Positions 6,976-13,701 are shown, counted from the first letter of the stretch. The stretch: DNA of 64,000 nt from Candidatus Flexicrinis proximus (GCA_016712885.1 JADJQF010000002.1:62001-126000); one strand, 5' to 3'. Numbers and translations: made by a program. The notes: generated from the sequence alone by a model not told the origin.

Positions 6976-7170
6976 ATGCCCCCGACGATGAGACACCGTG
7001 TGCAGGCCCGCCTGACCAGCAACATCGCCATCGCGCGTGACCTCGCCAGCAAGCGTGGCCGCAGCTTCGAGGAGACCCTGCGCCTCTACAAGCTGGTGGC
7101 CCGCATCCAGGCCGATACCGCCGCGCTTAGCCAGACCATCCCCGACGACCTGACTAAGTTCGTTGCCTGA
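6976..7170 (+). CDS. Small phage protein, unknown
   Basis: A 64-aa helical protein (MPPTMRHRVQARLTSNIAIA...). The ATG at 6976 is chosen because AAAGGAG lies 5 nt upstream; the in-frame start at 6943 would lie within the preceding terminator. The N-terminus is basic. KRGRSFEETLRLYKLVARIQ looks like an amphipathic helix. Possibly a small DNA-binding or regulatory protein; no family assigned. Confidence 0.6.
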   Translation: MPPTMRHRVQARLTSNIAIARDLASKRGRSFEETLRLYKLVARIQADTAALSQTIPDDLTKFVA

Positions 7171-7184
7171 TCCTGCTTACTCGA

Positions 7185-7196
7185 CAAGGGGGCTTG
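7185..7196 (+). promoter_or_regulatory. Start-associated element copy 5 (CAAGGGGGCTTG)
   Basis: Followed by GCTTGTAG, like the TGTTGTAG after copy 3. It is 52 nt before the ATG at 7249, the same spacing as copy 3; both of these genes encode OB-fold proteins. Confidence 0.6.
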
Positions 7197-7248
7197 GCTT
7201 GTAGCTATTCGATCATCTTGTTGATTACGTGTACGAGAGGGCAACCCC

Positions 7249-7728
7249 ATGCTTGGCAAACTTAAGGTCACTGGCACTGTCGGGCGCATCACTCCGGTGA
7301 GCGTATCGAAGAAGAGCAATCCATACATCTATCTCTCGGTCTGCTACGAAGACAAGACCGACACCGAAGCAGCGAAGTGGATGCGCGTTGCCGTGGTTGG
7401 CGACAAAGACATCGCCACTGTCAAGAAGGACGTGGTGAAGGGCGCGCTCGTCGAAGTCAACGGCACGCCATACGCCGATACCTATGCCGAGGGCAAGCCG
7501 ATGCTGTGCGTCATCATGAACAGCATCAAGGTCAAGGCCCTGCCGAAACCGAAGGCCGCTGAGGACGTGATGCCGAGCATCCCGACCCCGGCGGAACTGG
7601 AAGCGGCAGTCCAACCTGAAGTGAAGCCTGCACCGACGTGGCGCAAGGCCAAGACCAAGCCGGCCATCGACCTGAGCGCAGCGCCGGAACCGGCTCCGAT
7701 CATCTTTGAAGGTGCAACCCCGATCTAG
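7249..7728 (+). CDS. SSB-like OB-fold protein (paralog 2) with Pro/Ala-rich tail
   Basis: 159 aa. Residues 1 to about 105 follow the SSB OB-fold pattern: MLGKLKVTGTVGRITPVSVS, then strands YIYLSVCYEDK, AAKWMRVAVVG, KGALVEVNGTPYADTY and MLCVIMNSIKVKAL, matching the V.G.V, W.. and G..V.V..... positions of the SSB at 13121. The C-terminal 55 residues are Pro/Ala/Lys-rich and end FEGATPI, without the acidic DDxxF tip, so it may not recruit SSB partners. GAGAGGG precedes the ATG. The downstream terminator has been split by the IS element. Confidence 0.65.
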   Translation: MLGKLKVTGTVGRITPVSVSKKSNPYIYLSVCYEDKTDTEAAKWMRVAVVGDKDIATVKKDVVKGALVEVNGTPYADTYAEGKPMLCVIMNSIKVKALPKPKAAEDVMPSIPTPAELEAAVQPEVKPAPTWRKAKTKPAIDLSAAPEPAPIIFEGATPI

Positions 7729-7742
7729 TCGGGCGAGCGCAG

Positions 7743-7764
7743 GGGACGGGGTAATTCCTGTCCC
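7743..7764 (+). repeat. Left copy of a 22-bp direct repeat flanking the IS (disrupted terminator hairpin)
   Basis: The same 22 bp occur at 9102-9123. The strict target duplication, if the IS starts at CCC, is ACGGGGTAATTCCTGT (7746-7761 and 9105-9120, 16 bp). The repeat folds as a hairpin (GGGAC..GTCCC). This left copy has lost the T-tract that follows the right copy. Confidence 0.75.
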
Positions 7765-7780
7765 ATATGCACCAAGTTAA
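7762..7780 (+). repeat. IS left terminal inverted repeat
   Basis: CCCATATGCACCAAGTTAA, matching the complement of 9086-9104 without mismatch. Confidence 0.9.
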
Positions 7781-7782
7781 AG

Positions 7783-7834
7783 AAAAAGGGATAGTCTTGT
7801 AGCTTCTCACGGCAAACAAACGTATCCCTTTTTC
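7783..7834 (+). promoter_or_regulatory. Hairpin in the transposase leader
   Basis: AAAAAGGGATA (7783-7793) pairs perfectly with TATCCCTTTTT (about 7822-7832), 3 bp before the ATG at 7836. In IS10 and IS50, transcripts entering from outside fold to hide the transposase start. This 11-bp stem next to the ATG could do the same. Inference. Confidence 0.45.
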
Positions 7835-7835
7835 C

Positions 7836-9089
7836 ATGACAACAATACACGAGCTGAGCCAGACCCTGCAAACGCTCTTGACGACGACGGCGGATGTTTT
7901 AGCCAAAAGCACAGGGTTCATCCGTCGCCAGCGCCAGGTGACAGGAGCGGGATTTGCCCAGGCGCTGGTGCTAGGGGGATTGGATCAGCCGACGGCGACA
8001 CGCCGCCAACAACAGCAGCACGCCAGTCGGGTGGGGATGTCGGTGAGCGTCCAGGGATTGGAACAGCGCTTTTCTCCACAGGCGGTGAAATTCCTGCGCC
8101 AGTTGCTGGAGGCAGGGCTAGAGCAGGTCGTCAGCGGCGAAACAGAAGAAGTCGTGCTGCCTCAGTTCAACGGCGTCTACCTCACCGACTGCACGCGCTT
8201 GGTGTGGGGACAGTCGGGGATGAAACTGGCTGTGCGATGGGAGGTGCAGCACGGGCGCTTGCAGGCGCGCCTGGAGGATTTGAAGGCGCATGACCAGAAA
8301 ACGTCAGTGATTGAAGAAACCATGCCTGCCGGAGCGCTGCACTTGGCCGACTTAGGCTTTTTCAAACTCGCCCGTTTTGCGCGCTGGAGCCAACAAGGCT
8401 TGTACTGGCTCACCCGTTTCAAGGTCGGGACGCGGGTTTACCGGAGAGATGGCACGCCGCTGGATGTGTTAACCGTCCTGACACAGGCGCAGTCTGCGCT
8501 GTTTTTGCCAGTACTGCTGGGCGCTAAGGAGCAATTGCCCGCCTATTTGGTCGCGGCTGCCGTGCCGCAAGCAGCTTACGACAAGCGGATGGTGCGGCTG
8601 CGCGAACAGGCTCGGCTTGACCAACGCCCGCTCTCGGTGCGGCAGTCAGCGTTTGCGCCGTGGACGCTCTATTTGACCAATATCCCCGATTTGACCTTCG
8701 CTCAGGCGCATGTCCTGGCGCGCACACGCTGGCAAATTGAACTCTTATTCAAGCTGTGGAAGTCACAAGGTCAGGTCTTGGCCTCGCGCAGCGCCGACCC
8801 CATCCGTCAACAATGCGAGGGCTATGCCAAGCTGGTGGGGCTGTTGGTCGCCCATTGGCTGCTGTTGGTGACGGGCTGGCAAGCCGTCGTCCTGAGCGCT
8901 ACAGACGCTCTGCGCCTAGCGCGCTGCTATGCGCCCCTGTTGATGCGTGTCTTCGCTCAACCTGACCTGTGGGCATTGCTCTTCCGCTGCCTGTGTCAGG
9001 ATATTGGCCATCTGCCACGCCCGTCTAAACGACGAAATGCCCCTCTCGCCTTCCATTCCTTGCGTGATTTCGACCTCGTCCTACCTTAA
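7836..9089 (+). CDS. IS4-family DDE transposase
   Basis: 417 aa, cut-and-paste transposase of the IS4 (DDE_Tnp_1) group. Catalytic residues are apparent as Asp118 (YLTDCTRLVW), Asp172 (LHLADLGFFKLARF) and Glu302 in RWQIELLFKLWKSQG. The last matches the IS4 signature Y-(2)-R-(3)-E-(6)-K, with K309 in the K position. The N-terminal 100 residues (Gln-rich, helical) probably bind the inverted repeats. The frame is intact and reaches into the right inverted repeat. Located within phage DNA but transcribed in the same direction as the early genes. Confidence 0.92.
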   Translation: MTTIHELSQTLQTLLTTTADVLAKSTGFIRRQRQVTGAGFAQALVLGGLDQPTATRRQQQQHASRVGMSVSVQGLEQRFSPQAVKFLRQLLEAGLEQVVSGETEEVVLPQFNGVYLTDCTRLVWGQSGMKLAVRWEVQHGRLQARLEDLKAHDQKTSVIEETMPAGALHLADLGFFKLARFARWSQQGLYWLTRFKVGTRVYRRDGTPLDVLTVLTQAQSALFLPVLLGAKEQLPAYLVAAAVPQAAYDKRMVRLREQARLDQRPLSVRQSAFAPWTLYLTNIPDLTFAQAHVLARTRWQIELLFKLWKSQGQVLASRSADPIRQQCEGYAKLVGLLVAHWLLLVTGWQAVVLSATDALRLARCYAPLLMRVFAQPDLWALLFRCLCQDIGHLPRPSKRRNAPLAFHSLRDFDLVLP

Positions 9090-9104
9090 CTTGGTGCATA
9101 TGGG
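9086..9104 (-). repeat. IS right terminal inverted repeat
   Basis: TTAACTTGGTGCATATGGG; it overlaps the last codon and stop of the transposase gene. Confidence 0.9.
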
Positions 9105-9127
9105 ACGGGGTAATTCCTGTCCCTTTT
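9102..9127 (+). terminator. Phage intrinsic terminator, IS target (right copy with T-tract)
   Basis: GGGACGGGG, TAA loop, TTCCTGTCCC then TTTTTG: a hairpin with two G-U pairs and a T-tract. Before the insertion this was the terminator after the 7249 gene. The IS duplicated the stem, and only this right copy keeps its T-run. Confidence 0.65.
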
Positions 9128-9156
9128 TGTTTGCATCGGCATAGGTGGAGAAGACC

Positions 9157-11532
9157 GTGACAATCATCGACTGCCACACCAAGCTGGGCGGCGGGGAATA
9201 CCCCTTCCAGCAGCGGCTATCGAGCCGCTGGTTCATTGAAGCCGCCGAACTCAATAGCGACCATAGCGAAGACGATAGCGAGAACCCGACGGCGATGCGC
9301 TGGATCAGGGACGACGGCGTGAATAGTCTCTTTAGCAGCGGCGGTGATCCGCTATCCGAAATGCAGCTATCGCTATCGACGGACAAAGGTGCGTTCCCGT
9401 TGTACAAACGCTGGTCGCGCATCACCCGCCCCTATTGGGTGTACGGCTGGTTCAATCGCATCGACATCCGCTACGACCGCACCGATAGCAAGGTCTATGA
9501 CGGCGCAGGGATCGTCAGCCGTGCGCTATTGAAGCGATTGATAGTACGCCTGCCTGCTGGCCTGCCCGACTGGAAGCACAAGGCTCTGAAGCGCCAACTA
9601 CTCACCTGCAAGCGCGTCGAGTTTACCATCATGACTGCGCGCGGGCAGGACAAGGGACACGCAATCGTGAGTGAAGACCTAGACTGCGACTTCTCGCTGC
9701 CGCAGGACACGAAGGGCGAAGTCAAACTCACGGGTGGCCCGGAGTTCGTCGGCCTCTACCTGCCGCACTCATCCGACGAAATGCGGATGGATGTGCAATC
9801 GCTCATCAATCTGCATCCGTTCATCAACGTCAAGCACTACACCGAATGGCTGCAACAGAGCAGCGCAGCATACCTAGAGAGTATTCGGAATGGTTCCGTG
9901 TCGGAGAAGCTCGGCTTCATCCACCCAACGGTGAAGGAAGTCTTCTGGCTCCAGCAGTATTACGCCTGCGGCGGTCAGTCGATGTGGTTCAAGTCTGTGG
10001 TGCGTGCGACGGCAAACCAGTGGCTGCAATCGCTGAACCACACGACGCTTGAGAAGCTAAGGCTTCCCGTACCCGGCAGTCGCTATTACGTCATGCCCGA
10101 TCAAGTCGGCAGGGACGCAGGGCTGGACATCACCGTGTGGAAGGGACGCATCAAGCTCGACCCCGAAGCAGGCACAGCATGGGTGAACGCCGATCAGTGG
10201 AAGGCTGAACTCGCAGGGATATGGGGCGGAGCCGATGGTGACGATGCGCTCTGGATTTTTCCCTTCGAAGACTATAACGGCATCAAGAAGACACTGGCGT
10301 GGCGCAGCCCGAACCAGTTGGGTGAGTACGTTCTGTTCAGACCCACCAGCGATAGCCACGACATCGGTAGCTGGCCCAAGCTGGACAGTCGCAGGCTGCC
10401 CAAGCGGATTGACCGTGCGAACACAGAGTACAACGGTCAGGTCGCGGATGAAGCGCCCATCGGCCAGGGACATTCGTTTCACGTCATTAAGCTGGCCCGT
10501 ACAGCACAGCAGCGTGCGCTCAAGAACGCCGGCGCACTGGGTATGTACGTGAACCAGCAGATGATCGCGAAGGCACTGTTCGGCAAGCTGCCGGACGTGC
10601 TGCCCGCCCCGCTCGAACAGGTCATAGATGCGACGGTCAAGACCGGCGCCGATACCAGTGACGTGAAGCGCTGGTGCTACAAGTACAGCCAGTCGCTCAT
10701 ATTCCGGCAGGAACCTATCCCGCACATGCTGGAACACCGGCTGTCGGGGACGCCGGCGGAAGACAAAGAGATCGTGAACACCACCGATCACTGGCTCGAC
10801 GACCTGTACTTCATGGTGGTCGAACACATCAAGGCATACGAGGCAGAAGCCTCGGCGCTGGCAGAGCAGGCGTGCCCGCCGCTGGAACTGCTTGAAGCGA
10901 CGGAGCATGAGGACAGAGGCACACTGCTATACGGGGAGTACGCCGACGCCATCCGCACCAGCATCCTCGTCAACGGTGAGCCGGACATGGATACCGTGCA
11001 GGCGCAGGTGAAGAGCTACCTCGACAGCTTCCCGGAGCATGACCACACACGGGTAATGCTCTCGTTGCTGGCGCATGCCTACCGTCACGGTAAGTCGGAC
11101 AGCCTCGCATTCCAGCCCTTATTCGTGCAGCTAACGCTGCGTGGCTTAGGGGACTATGGCTTGATGGATCTCTTCGGCGAAGACCGCAAGCCCTATCCGG
11201 CTGCCGACGTGCAGCCGACTCGCAGCTACCGCGCCAACGTGCATGGGATGTGGTTCAACTGGTACAAGGCGCAAACGCCCGATGCGGTTACCCGTATGAA
11301 AGAACTGCCCCCCGCCGAGCGTGAGGCGTGGAAGCTGCGAGTGTCCGAATGGAACTGGTACAAGGCCATGTTCCATGTGATCGAAGCGGGCGAACGCCTC
11401 GCCGCCTTCAGCACCGCCGGCCGGTTGCTCGGCTACCTCGACCGGAAGACCCCTTTATCGCAGGGGCAATACCGCATCGAGCGCGCCCAAGCCGAGGACG
11501 GCAACCTGCACCTGATCGTCAGCGCAGCATAG
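9157..11532 (+). CDS. Putative phage single-subunit RNA polymerase, two-barrel (YonO / RdRp-like) superfamily
   Basis: 791 aa from GTG 9157, chosen because AGGTGGAG lies 6 nt upstream; GTG 9145 has no ribosome site. Two motif clusters match the double-psi beta-barrel polymerase fold shared by beta/beta', eukaryotic RdRp and phage YonO. The first barrel has KVYDGAGIVSRALLKRL (Asp115) followed by GQDKGHAIVSEDL (Lys166), like the beta-subunit DKG lysine. The second barrel has RLPVPGSRYYVMPD then GGADGDDALWIFP (Asp360, Asp362, Asp363), where the catalytic DxDGD is expected. The first Asp of DxDGD is Gly here, a real deviation. The rest (helical C-terminus) is unrecognised. If active it would be a DNA-dependent RNA polymerase for phage promoters. 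Alternatives are an inactive relative or a primase. It carries one 13-bp repeat. Confidence 0.55.
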   Translation: MTIIDCHTKLGGGEYPFQQRLSSRWFIEAAELNSDHSEDDSENPTAMRWIRDDGVNSLFSSGGDPLSEMQLSLSTDKGAFPLYKRWSRITRPYWVYGWFNRIDIRYDRTDSKVYDGAGIVSRALLKRLIVRLPAGLPDWKHKALKRQLLTCKRVEFTIMTARGQDKGHAIVSEDLDCDFSLPQDTKGEVKLTGGPEFVGLYLPHSSDEMRMDVQSLINLHPFINVKHYTEWLQQSSAAYLESIRNGSVSEKLGFIHPTVKEVFWLQQYYACGGQSMWFKSVVRATANQWLQSLNHTTLEKLRLPVPGSRYYVMPDQVGRDAGLDITVWKGRIKLDPEAGTAWVNADQWKAELAGIWGGADGDDALWIFPFEDYNGIKKTLAWRSPNQLGEYVLFRPTSDSHDIGSWPKLDSRRLPKRIDRANTEYNGQVADEAPIGQGHSFHVIKLARTAQQRALKNAGALGMYVNQQMIAKALFGKLPDVLPAPLEQVIDATVKTGADTSDVKRWCYKYSQSLIFRQEPIPHMLEHRLSGTPAEDKEIVNTTDHWLDDLYFMVVEHIKAYEAEASALAEQACPPLELLEATEHEDRGTLLYGEYADAIRTSILVNGEPDMDTVQAQVKSYLDSFPEHDHTRVMLSLLAHAYRHGKSDSLAFQPLFVQLTLRGLGDYGLMDLFGEDRKPYPAADVQPTRSYRANVHGMWFNWYKAQTPDAVTRMKELPPAEREAWKLRVSEWNWYKAMFHVIEAGERLAAFSTAGRLLGYLDRKTPLSQGQYRIERAQAEDGNLHLIVSAA
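9886..9898 (-). repeat. 13-bp phage repeat copy 7 (inverse orientation)
   Basis: Inside the polymerase-like gene, read as Arg-Asn-Gly-Ser on the plus strand. Confidence 0.85.
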
Positions 11533-11542
11533 AGAGGACACC

Positions 11543-11923
11543 ATGCACCGCACCGCAGCAGTCGTGCTGGGTGTCTTGGGTATCGTGGCGATCTTCGCAA
11601 CCACGCAGCTGGTAGCCGCCTTTGTGGTGGCTGCCGGCGTGTGGTTCGTGTTCGATATGCCCGGGCCGAAGACACGCACCGTTCACAAGATTGAGGTTCG
11701 GGAAATCCCCGTCTCCGAGCCGTTCATCAATACCATCCGCACCTTCGTGGCAGCACAGAACCAGGTCAACAAGCAACTGCGCCTGATCCAACGCCCGAAC
11801 GGCAGCCTTTGGCTCGGCCACGGACAGGGGCGCGGCACAGTCGTGACCCATCAAGTGCTGCCCGACGAGGCGCACATCATTCTCATTGGCGACGACGAAG
11901 TGAGAGACGAGGCCGTAGCGTGA
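11543..11923 (+). CDS. Phage membrane protein, unknown
   Basis: A 126-aa protein. Residues about 5-38 (AAVVLGVLGIVAIFATTQLV onward) are hydrophobic enough for one or two membrane passes. The remainder is a soluble domain with PFINTIRTFVAAQNQVNKQL and a C-terminal acidic tail. GAGAGGAC precedes the ATG, 10 nt after the upstream stop. It overlaps the next gene by 4 nt (GTGA). Function unknown. Confidence 0.6.
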   Translation: MHRTAAVVLGVLGIVAIFATTQLVAAFVVAAGVWFVFDMPGPKTRTVHKIEVREIPVSEPFINTIRTFVAAQNQVNKQLRLIQRPNGSLWLGHGQGRGTVVTHQVLPDEAHIILIGDDEVRDEAVA

Positions 11924-12603
11924 TCGACTACAGCACCTATAACCCGCCCATCGACACGCTCGTCAATATCAGCACCGCCGGCAAGGGACGCATCGTGATC
12001 AACGACAACCCCGTGCAGCTGCGCGCTGTCGGTCGAGCGTTGGCACAGGCGCAGCTATGGAAGATGACCGGCGTCCGCGTCGAGTGCCACGCCGACGAGA
12101 TCATCGTCACCGCCAAGCATGAGACGCGGCACATCACCTGGCAGGAGCGCATTGTGCACGAGCCCATCGAACTGTGGCCCGGCGTGACCCTGCCGACACA
12201 CATGATTGCGCATCAACGTGACCTTGTGTACACTATAGTGGTCAATGATGAGGACGGCGAACGCCTGTCTCACCGGCATTCGGAGCGGCAGATTGCCCGC
12301 TTCTGGCACGACCAGCACGCCATCGGCGTCGACGAATTCCATCCCAAGTTCGTTCATCCCGCGTTTGAACTGCCGAAGGACTATATCGCAGCGGTGATGC
12401 TCGATTATCTGTATCGGGGATCGTGGAAGAGCGAAGCGGTGATGGTGCTGATCGACGAGCACGAGTGGCCGGCCAAGCAGGACGAAGTGAGCGAGACCCT
12501 CACGACCTTCTACCGCAGCGAACTTAAGCTGCAATTCGAGGGCACGGAGTACGAGACCGAAGCGCAGTGCGAGAAGCGTATGCGTCGATTGGAGAAGCGC
12601 TAG
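11920..12603 (+). CDS. Phage protein, unknown
   Basis: 227 aa from GTG 11920 (MIDYSTYNPPIDTLVNISTA...), overlapping the previous stop as GTGA. The in-frame ATG at 11809 gives an Arg-rich segment that lies inside the upstream gene and is rejected. It is His/Trp-rich in the middle (ETRHITWQERIVHEPIELWP), and the last 40 residues are charged and helical. No motif recognised. A promoter/operator-like sequence is embedded at 12206-12243. Confidence 0.6.
   Translation: MIDYSTYNPPIDTLVNISTAGKGRIVINDNPVQLRAVGRALAQAQLWKMTGVRVECHADEIIVTAKHETRHITWQERIVHEPIELWPGVTLPTHMIAHQRDLVYTIVVNDEDGERLSHRHSERQIARFWHDQHAIGVDEFHPKFVHPAFELPKDYIAAVMLDYLYRGSWKSEAVMVLIDEHEWPAKQDEVSETLTTFYRSELKLQFEGTEYETEAQCEKRMRRLEKR
12206..12243 (+). 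promoter_or_regulatory. Intragenic promoter with operator-like sequence
   Basis: TTGCGC (12206-12211), 17-bp spacer, TACACT (12229-12234). The palindrome-like GTACACTATAGTGGTC (12228-12243) covers the -10. It would transcribe the genes from 12603 on, including SSB paralog 3. It lies in coding sequence, so support is moderate. Confidence 0.4.
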
Positions 12604-13037
12604 TGTACGGAATAAAGGTGCAGGCGTTCATTGACCAGCACCGGCCAGCCAACGTACCTATCACCCAGGAACAGCACGCAAGCACCATCACGCAGGCTAC
12701 GGCACCGAGCACCTACAAGCGCATCACTGCGCTGACGCCGCAGCCGATCCGTTATGGGGCCACTATCTGCAACGGCGTAGTCGTCTACAAGGCGATGCCC
12801 GGATACAACGGGTACTACTTCGATCTCAGGGCATTCCTCAAGCTATGTCGCGAACTCGACATCCCCTACGAATTCTGCATACCGCTGCCGGAGCCCATCA
12901 TCTATTTGCCCATCCCTTCGTGGGTACTGGCTGACGATGACGACGCCACAGTTTACGGCATGTTCAAGTCCGAGGCCGAAGGGGAATTGCAGCGGTTCTG
13001 CACAGAAGCCCAGCAGCGATTGAGTTTGACGGGCTAA
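12603..13037 (+). CDS. Phage protein, unknown
   Basis: 144 aa from GTG 12603, sharing one base with the previous stop (TAGTG), with GGAGAAG just upstream. The in-frame ATG at 12567 would overlap its neighbour and has no better site. It contains NGVVVYKAMPGYNGYYFDLR and a Pro/Ile-rich stretch (PLPEPIIYLPIPSWVLADDD) before an acidic turn. No family recognised. Confidence 0.6.
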   Translation: MYGIKVQAFIDQHRPANVPITQEQHASTITQATAPSTYKRITALTPQPIRYGATICNGVVVYKAMPGYNGYYFDLRAFLKLCRELDIPYEFCIPLPEPIIYLPIPSWVLADDDDATVYGMFKSEAEGELQRFCTEAQQRLSLTG

Positions 13038-13085
13038 CGCCCGCGCCGCGCAGGGGGTGGAAAGCCCACTTTTACTGGTAACTAC

Positions 13086-13098
13086 CGGAATGGTTCCG
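13086..13098 (-). repeat. 13-bp phage repeat copy 8 (inverse orientation)
   Basis: Intergenic, 22 nt upstream of the SSB start at 13121. Confidence 0.85.
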
Positions 13099-13120
13099 GC
13101 CAAACACAGGAGCAGCACAC

Positions 13121-13531
13121 ATGGAAAAGGTTCAGATCATCGGCAACGTCGGGGAAATGAACGAGCGTAAGGGCGAGAAGTTTCTCAACACCGGCACGCG
13201 CGTGTTCGAGTTCTCGGTCGCGGTCGCACAGGGCAAGGACAAAGACGGCAACCCGCGTCCGGCCAAGTGGTACGACTGCAAGATTTGGGGTGACGTCCTC
13301 GAAGGCGTGCGTCCGTACATCACCAAAGGCAAGAAGCTGTTTGTCGAAGGCACGCCGAGCGCACGCGCCTACGACAAGAACGGTGAGCCGGTCGGTGTGC
13401 TGGAAGTCAACGTCAAGTACATCGAACTGCTCGGCGGTGGTGAAGACGGCGACCGCGCGCCAGCCGGCAGCTACAACGGCGGCTCGACCCGCCGTGGTGC
13501 GCCCGAAAGCAGCGACGACATCCCCTTCTAG
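13121..13531 (+). CDS. ssb: Single-stranded DNA-binding protein (SSB) paralog 3
   Basis: A 136-aa classical SSB. OB-fold strands run MEKVQIIGNVGEMNERKGEK, FEFSVAVAQGKDKDGNPRPA and KWYDCKIWGDVLEGVRPYIT, with KGKKLFVEGTPSARAYDKNG completing the core. The Gly/Ser/Arg-rich linker ends in SSDDIPF, the canonical acidic tip that binds host replication and repair proteins. AGGAG precedes the ATG. A strong terminator follows. Of the three OB proteins in the phage this one is closest to bacterial SSB. Confidence 0.92.
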   Translation: MEKVQIIGNVGEMNERKGEKFLNTGTRVFEFSVAVAQGKDKDGNPRPAKWYDCKIWGDVLEGVRPYITKGKKLFVEGTPSARAYDKNGEPVGVLEVNVKYIELLGGGEDGDRAPAGSYNGGSTRRGAPESSDDIPF

Positions 13532-13550
13532 CCCCACCGCATCTATCCGC

Positions 13551-13582
13551 AAAGCCCTGACCCTCTCGGTCGGGGCTTTTTA
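13551..13582 (+). terminator. Intrinsic terminator after SSB paralog 3
   Basis: AAAGCCCTGACC ... GGTCGGGGCTTTTTAG: a stem of about 11 bp (13551-13579) with a T-tract. Confidence 0.85.
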
Positions 13583-13596
13583 GTTTCCGAGAACAC

Positions 13597-13701
13597 ATGG
13601 ACGACTTCGATTTTATCACCTGCGAAGAGTTCTTCGTGGACGATATGTACACTTTCGTGTACTATACACCCTCAGAGGTGAACGATGAGCAGGGTAATTG
13701 A
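13597..13701 (+). CDS. Possible 34-aa acidic leader peptide
   Basis: From ATG 13597 the reading MDDFDFITCEEFFVDDMYTF continues 14 residues to TGA 13699-13701, overlapping the next gene by 17 nt. It is very acidic and aromatic. The ribosome site is weak (GAGAAC). The predicted promoter and operator lie inside it, so translation from this ATG would need an upstream transcript. Low confidence. Confidence 0.3.
   Translation: MDDFDFITCEEFFVDDMYTFVYYTPSEVNDEQGN
13637..13665 (+). promoter_or_regulatory. Rightward phage promoter with operator in the spacer
   Basis: TGGACG (13637-13642), 17-bp spacer, TACTAT (13660-13665). GTACAC-TTTC-GTGTAC (13648-13663), a perfect 6-bp inverted repeat, fills the spacer. 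It precedes the 13685-15997 gene cluster. The operator matches those at 4017 and 6100. Confidence 0.55.

Larger units (their letters stand above)
7762..9104 (+). mobile_element. IS4-family insertion sequence, complete (1,343 bp)
   Basis: Perfect 19-bp terminal inverted repeats CCCATATGCACCAAGTTAA (7762-7780) and its complement (9086-9104) enclose one intact transposase gene. Flanking 16-bp direct repeats mark the target duplication. The intact gene, matched ends and matched duplications suggest a recent insertion. The IS lies between the OB-fold gene (7728) and the polymerase-like gene (9157) and breaks neither. Confidence 0.92.
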
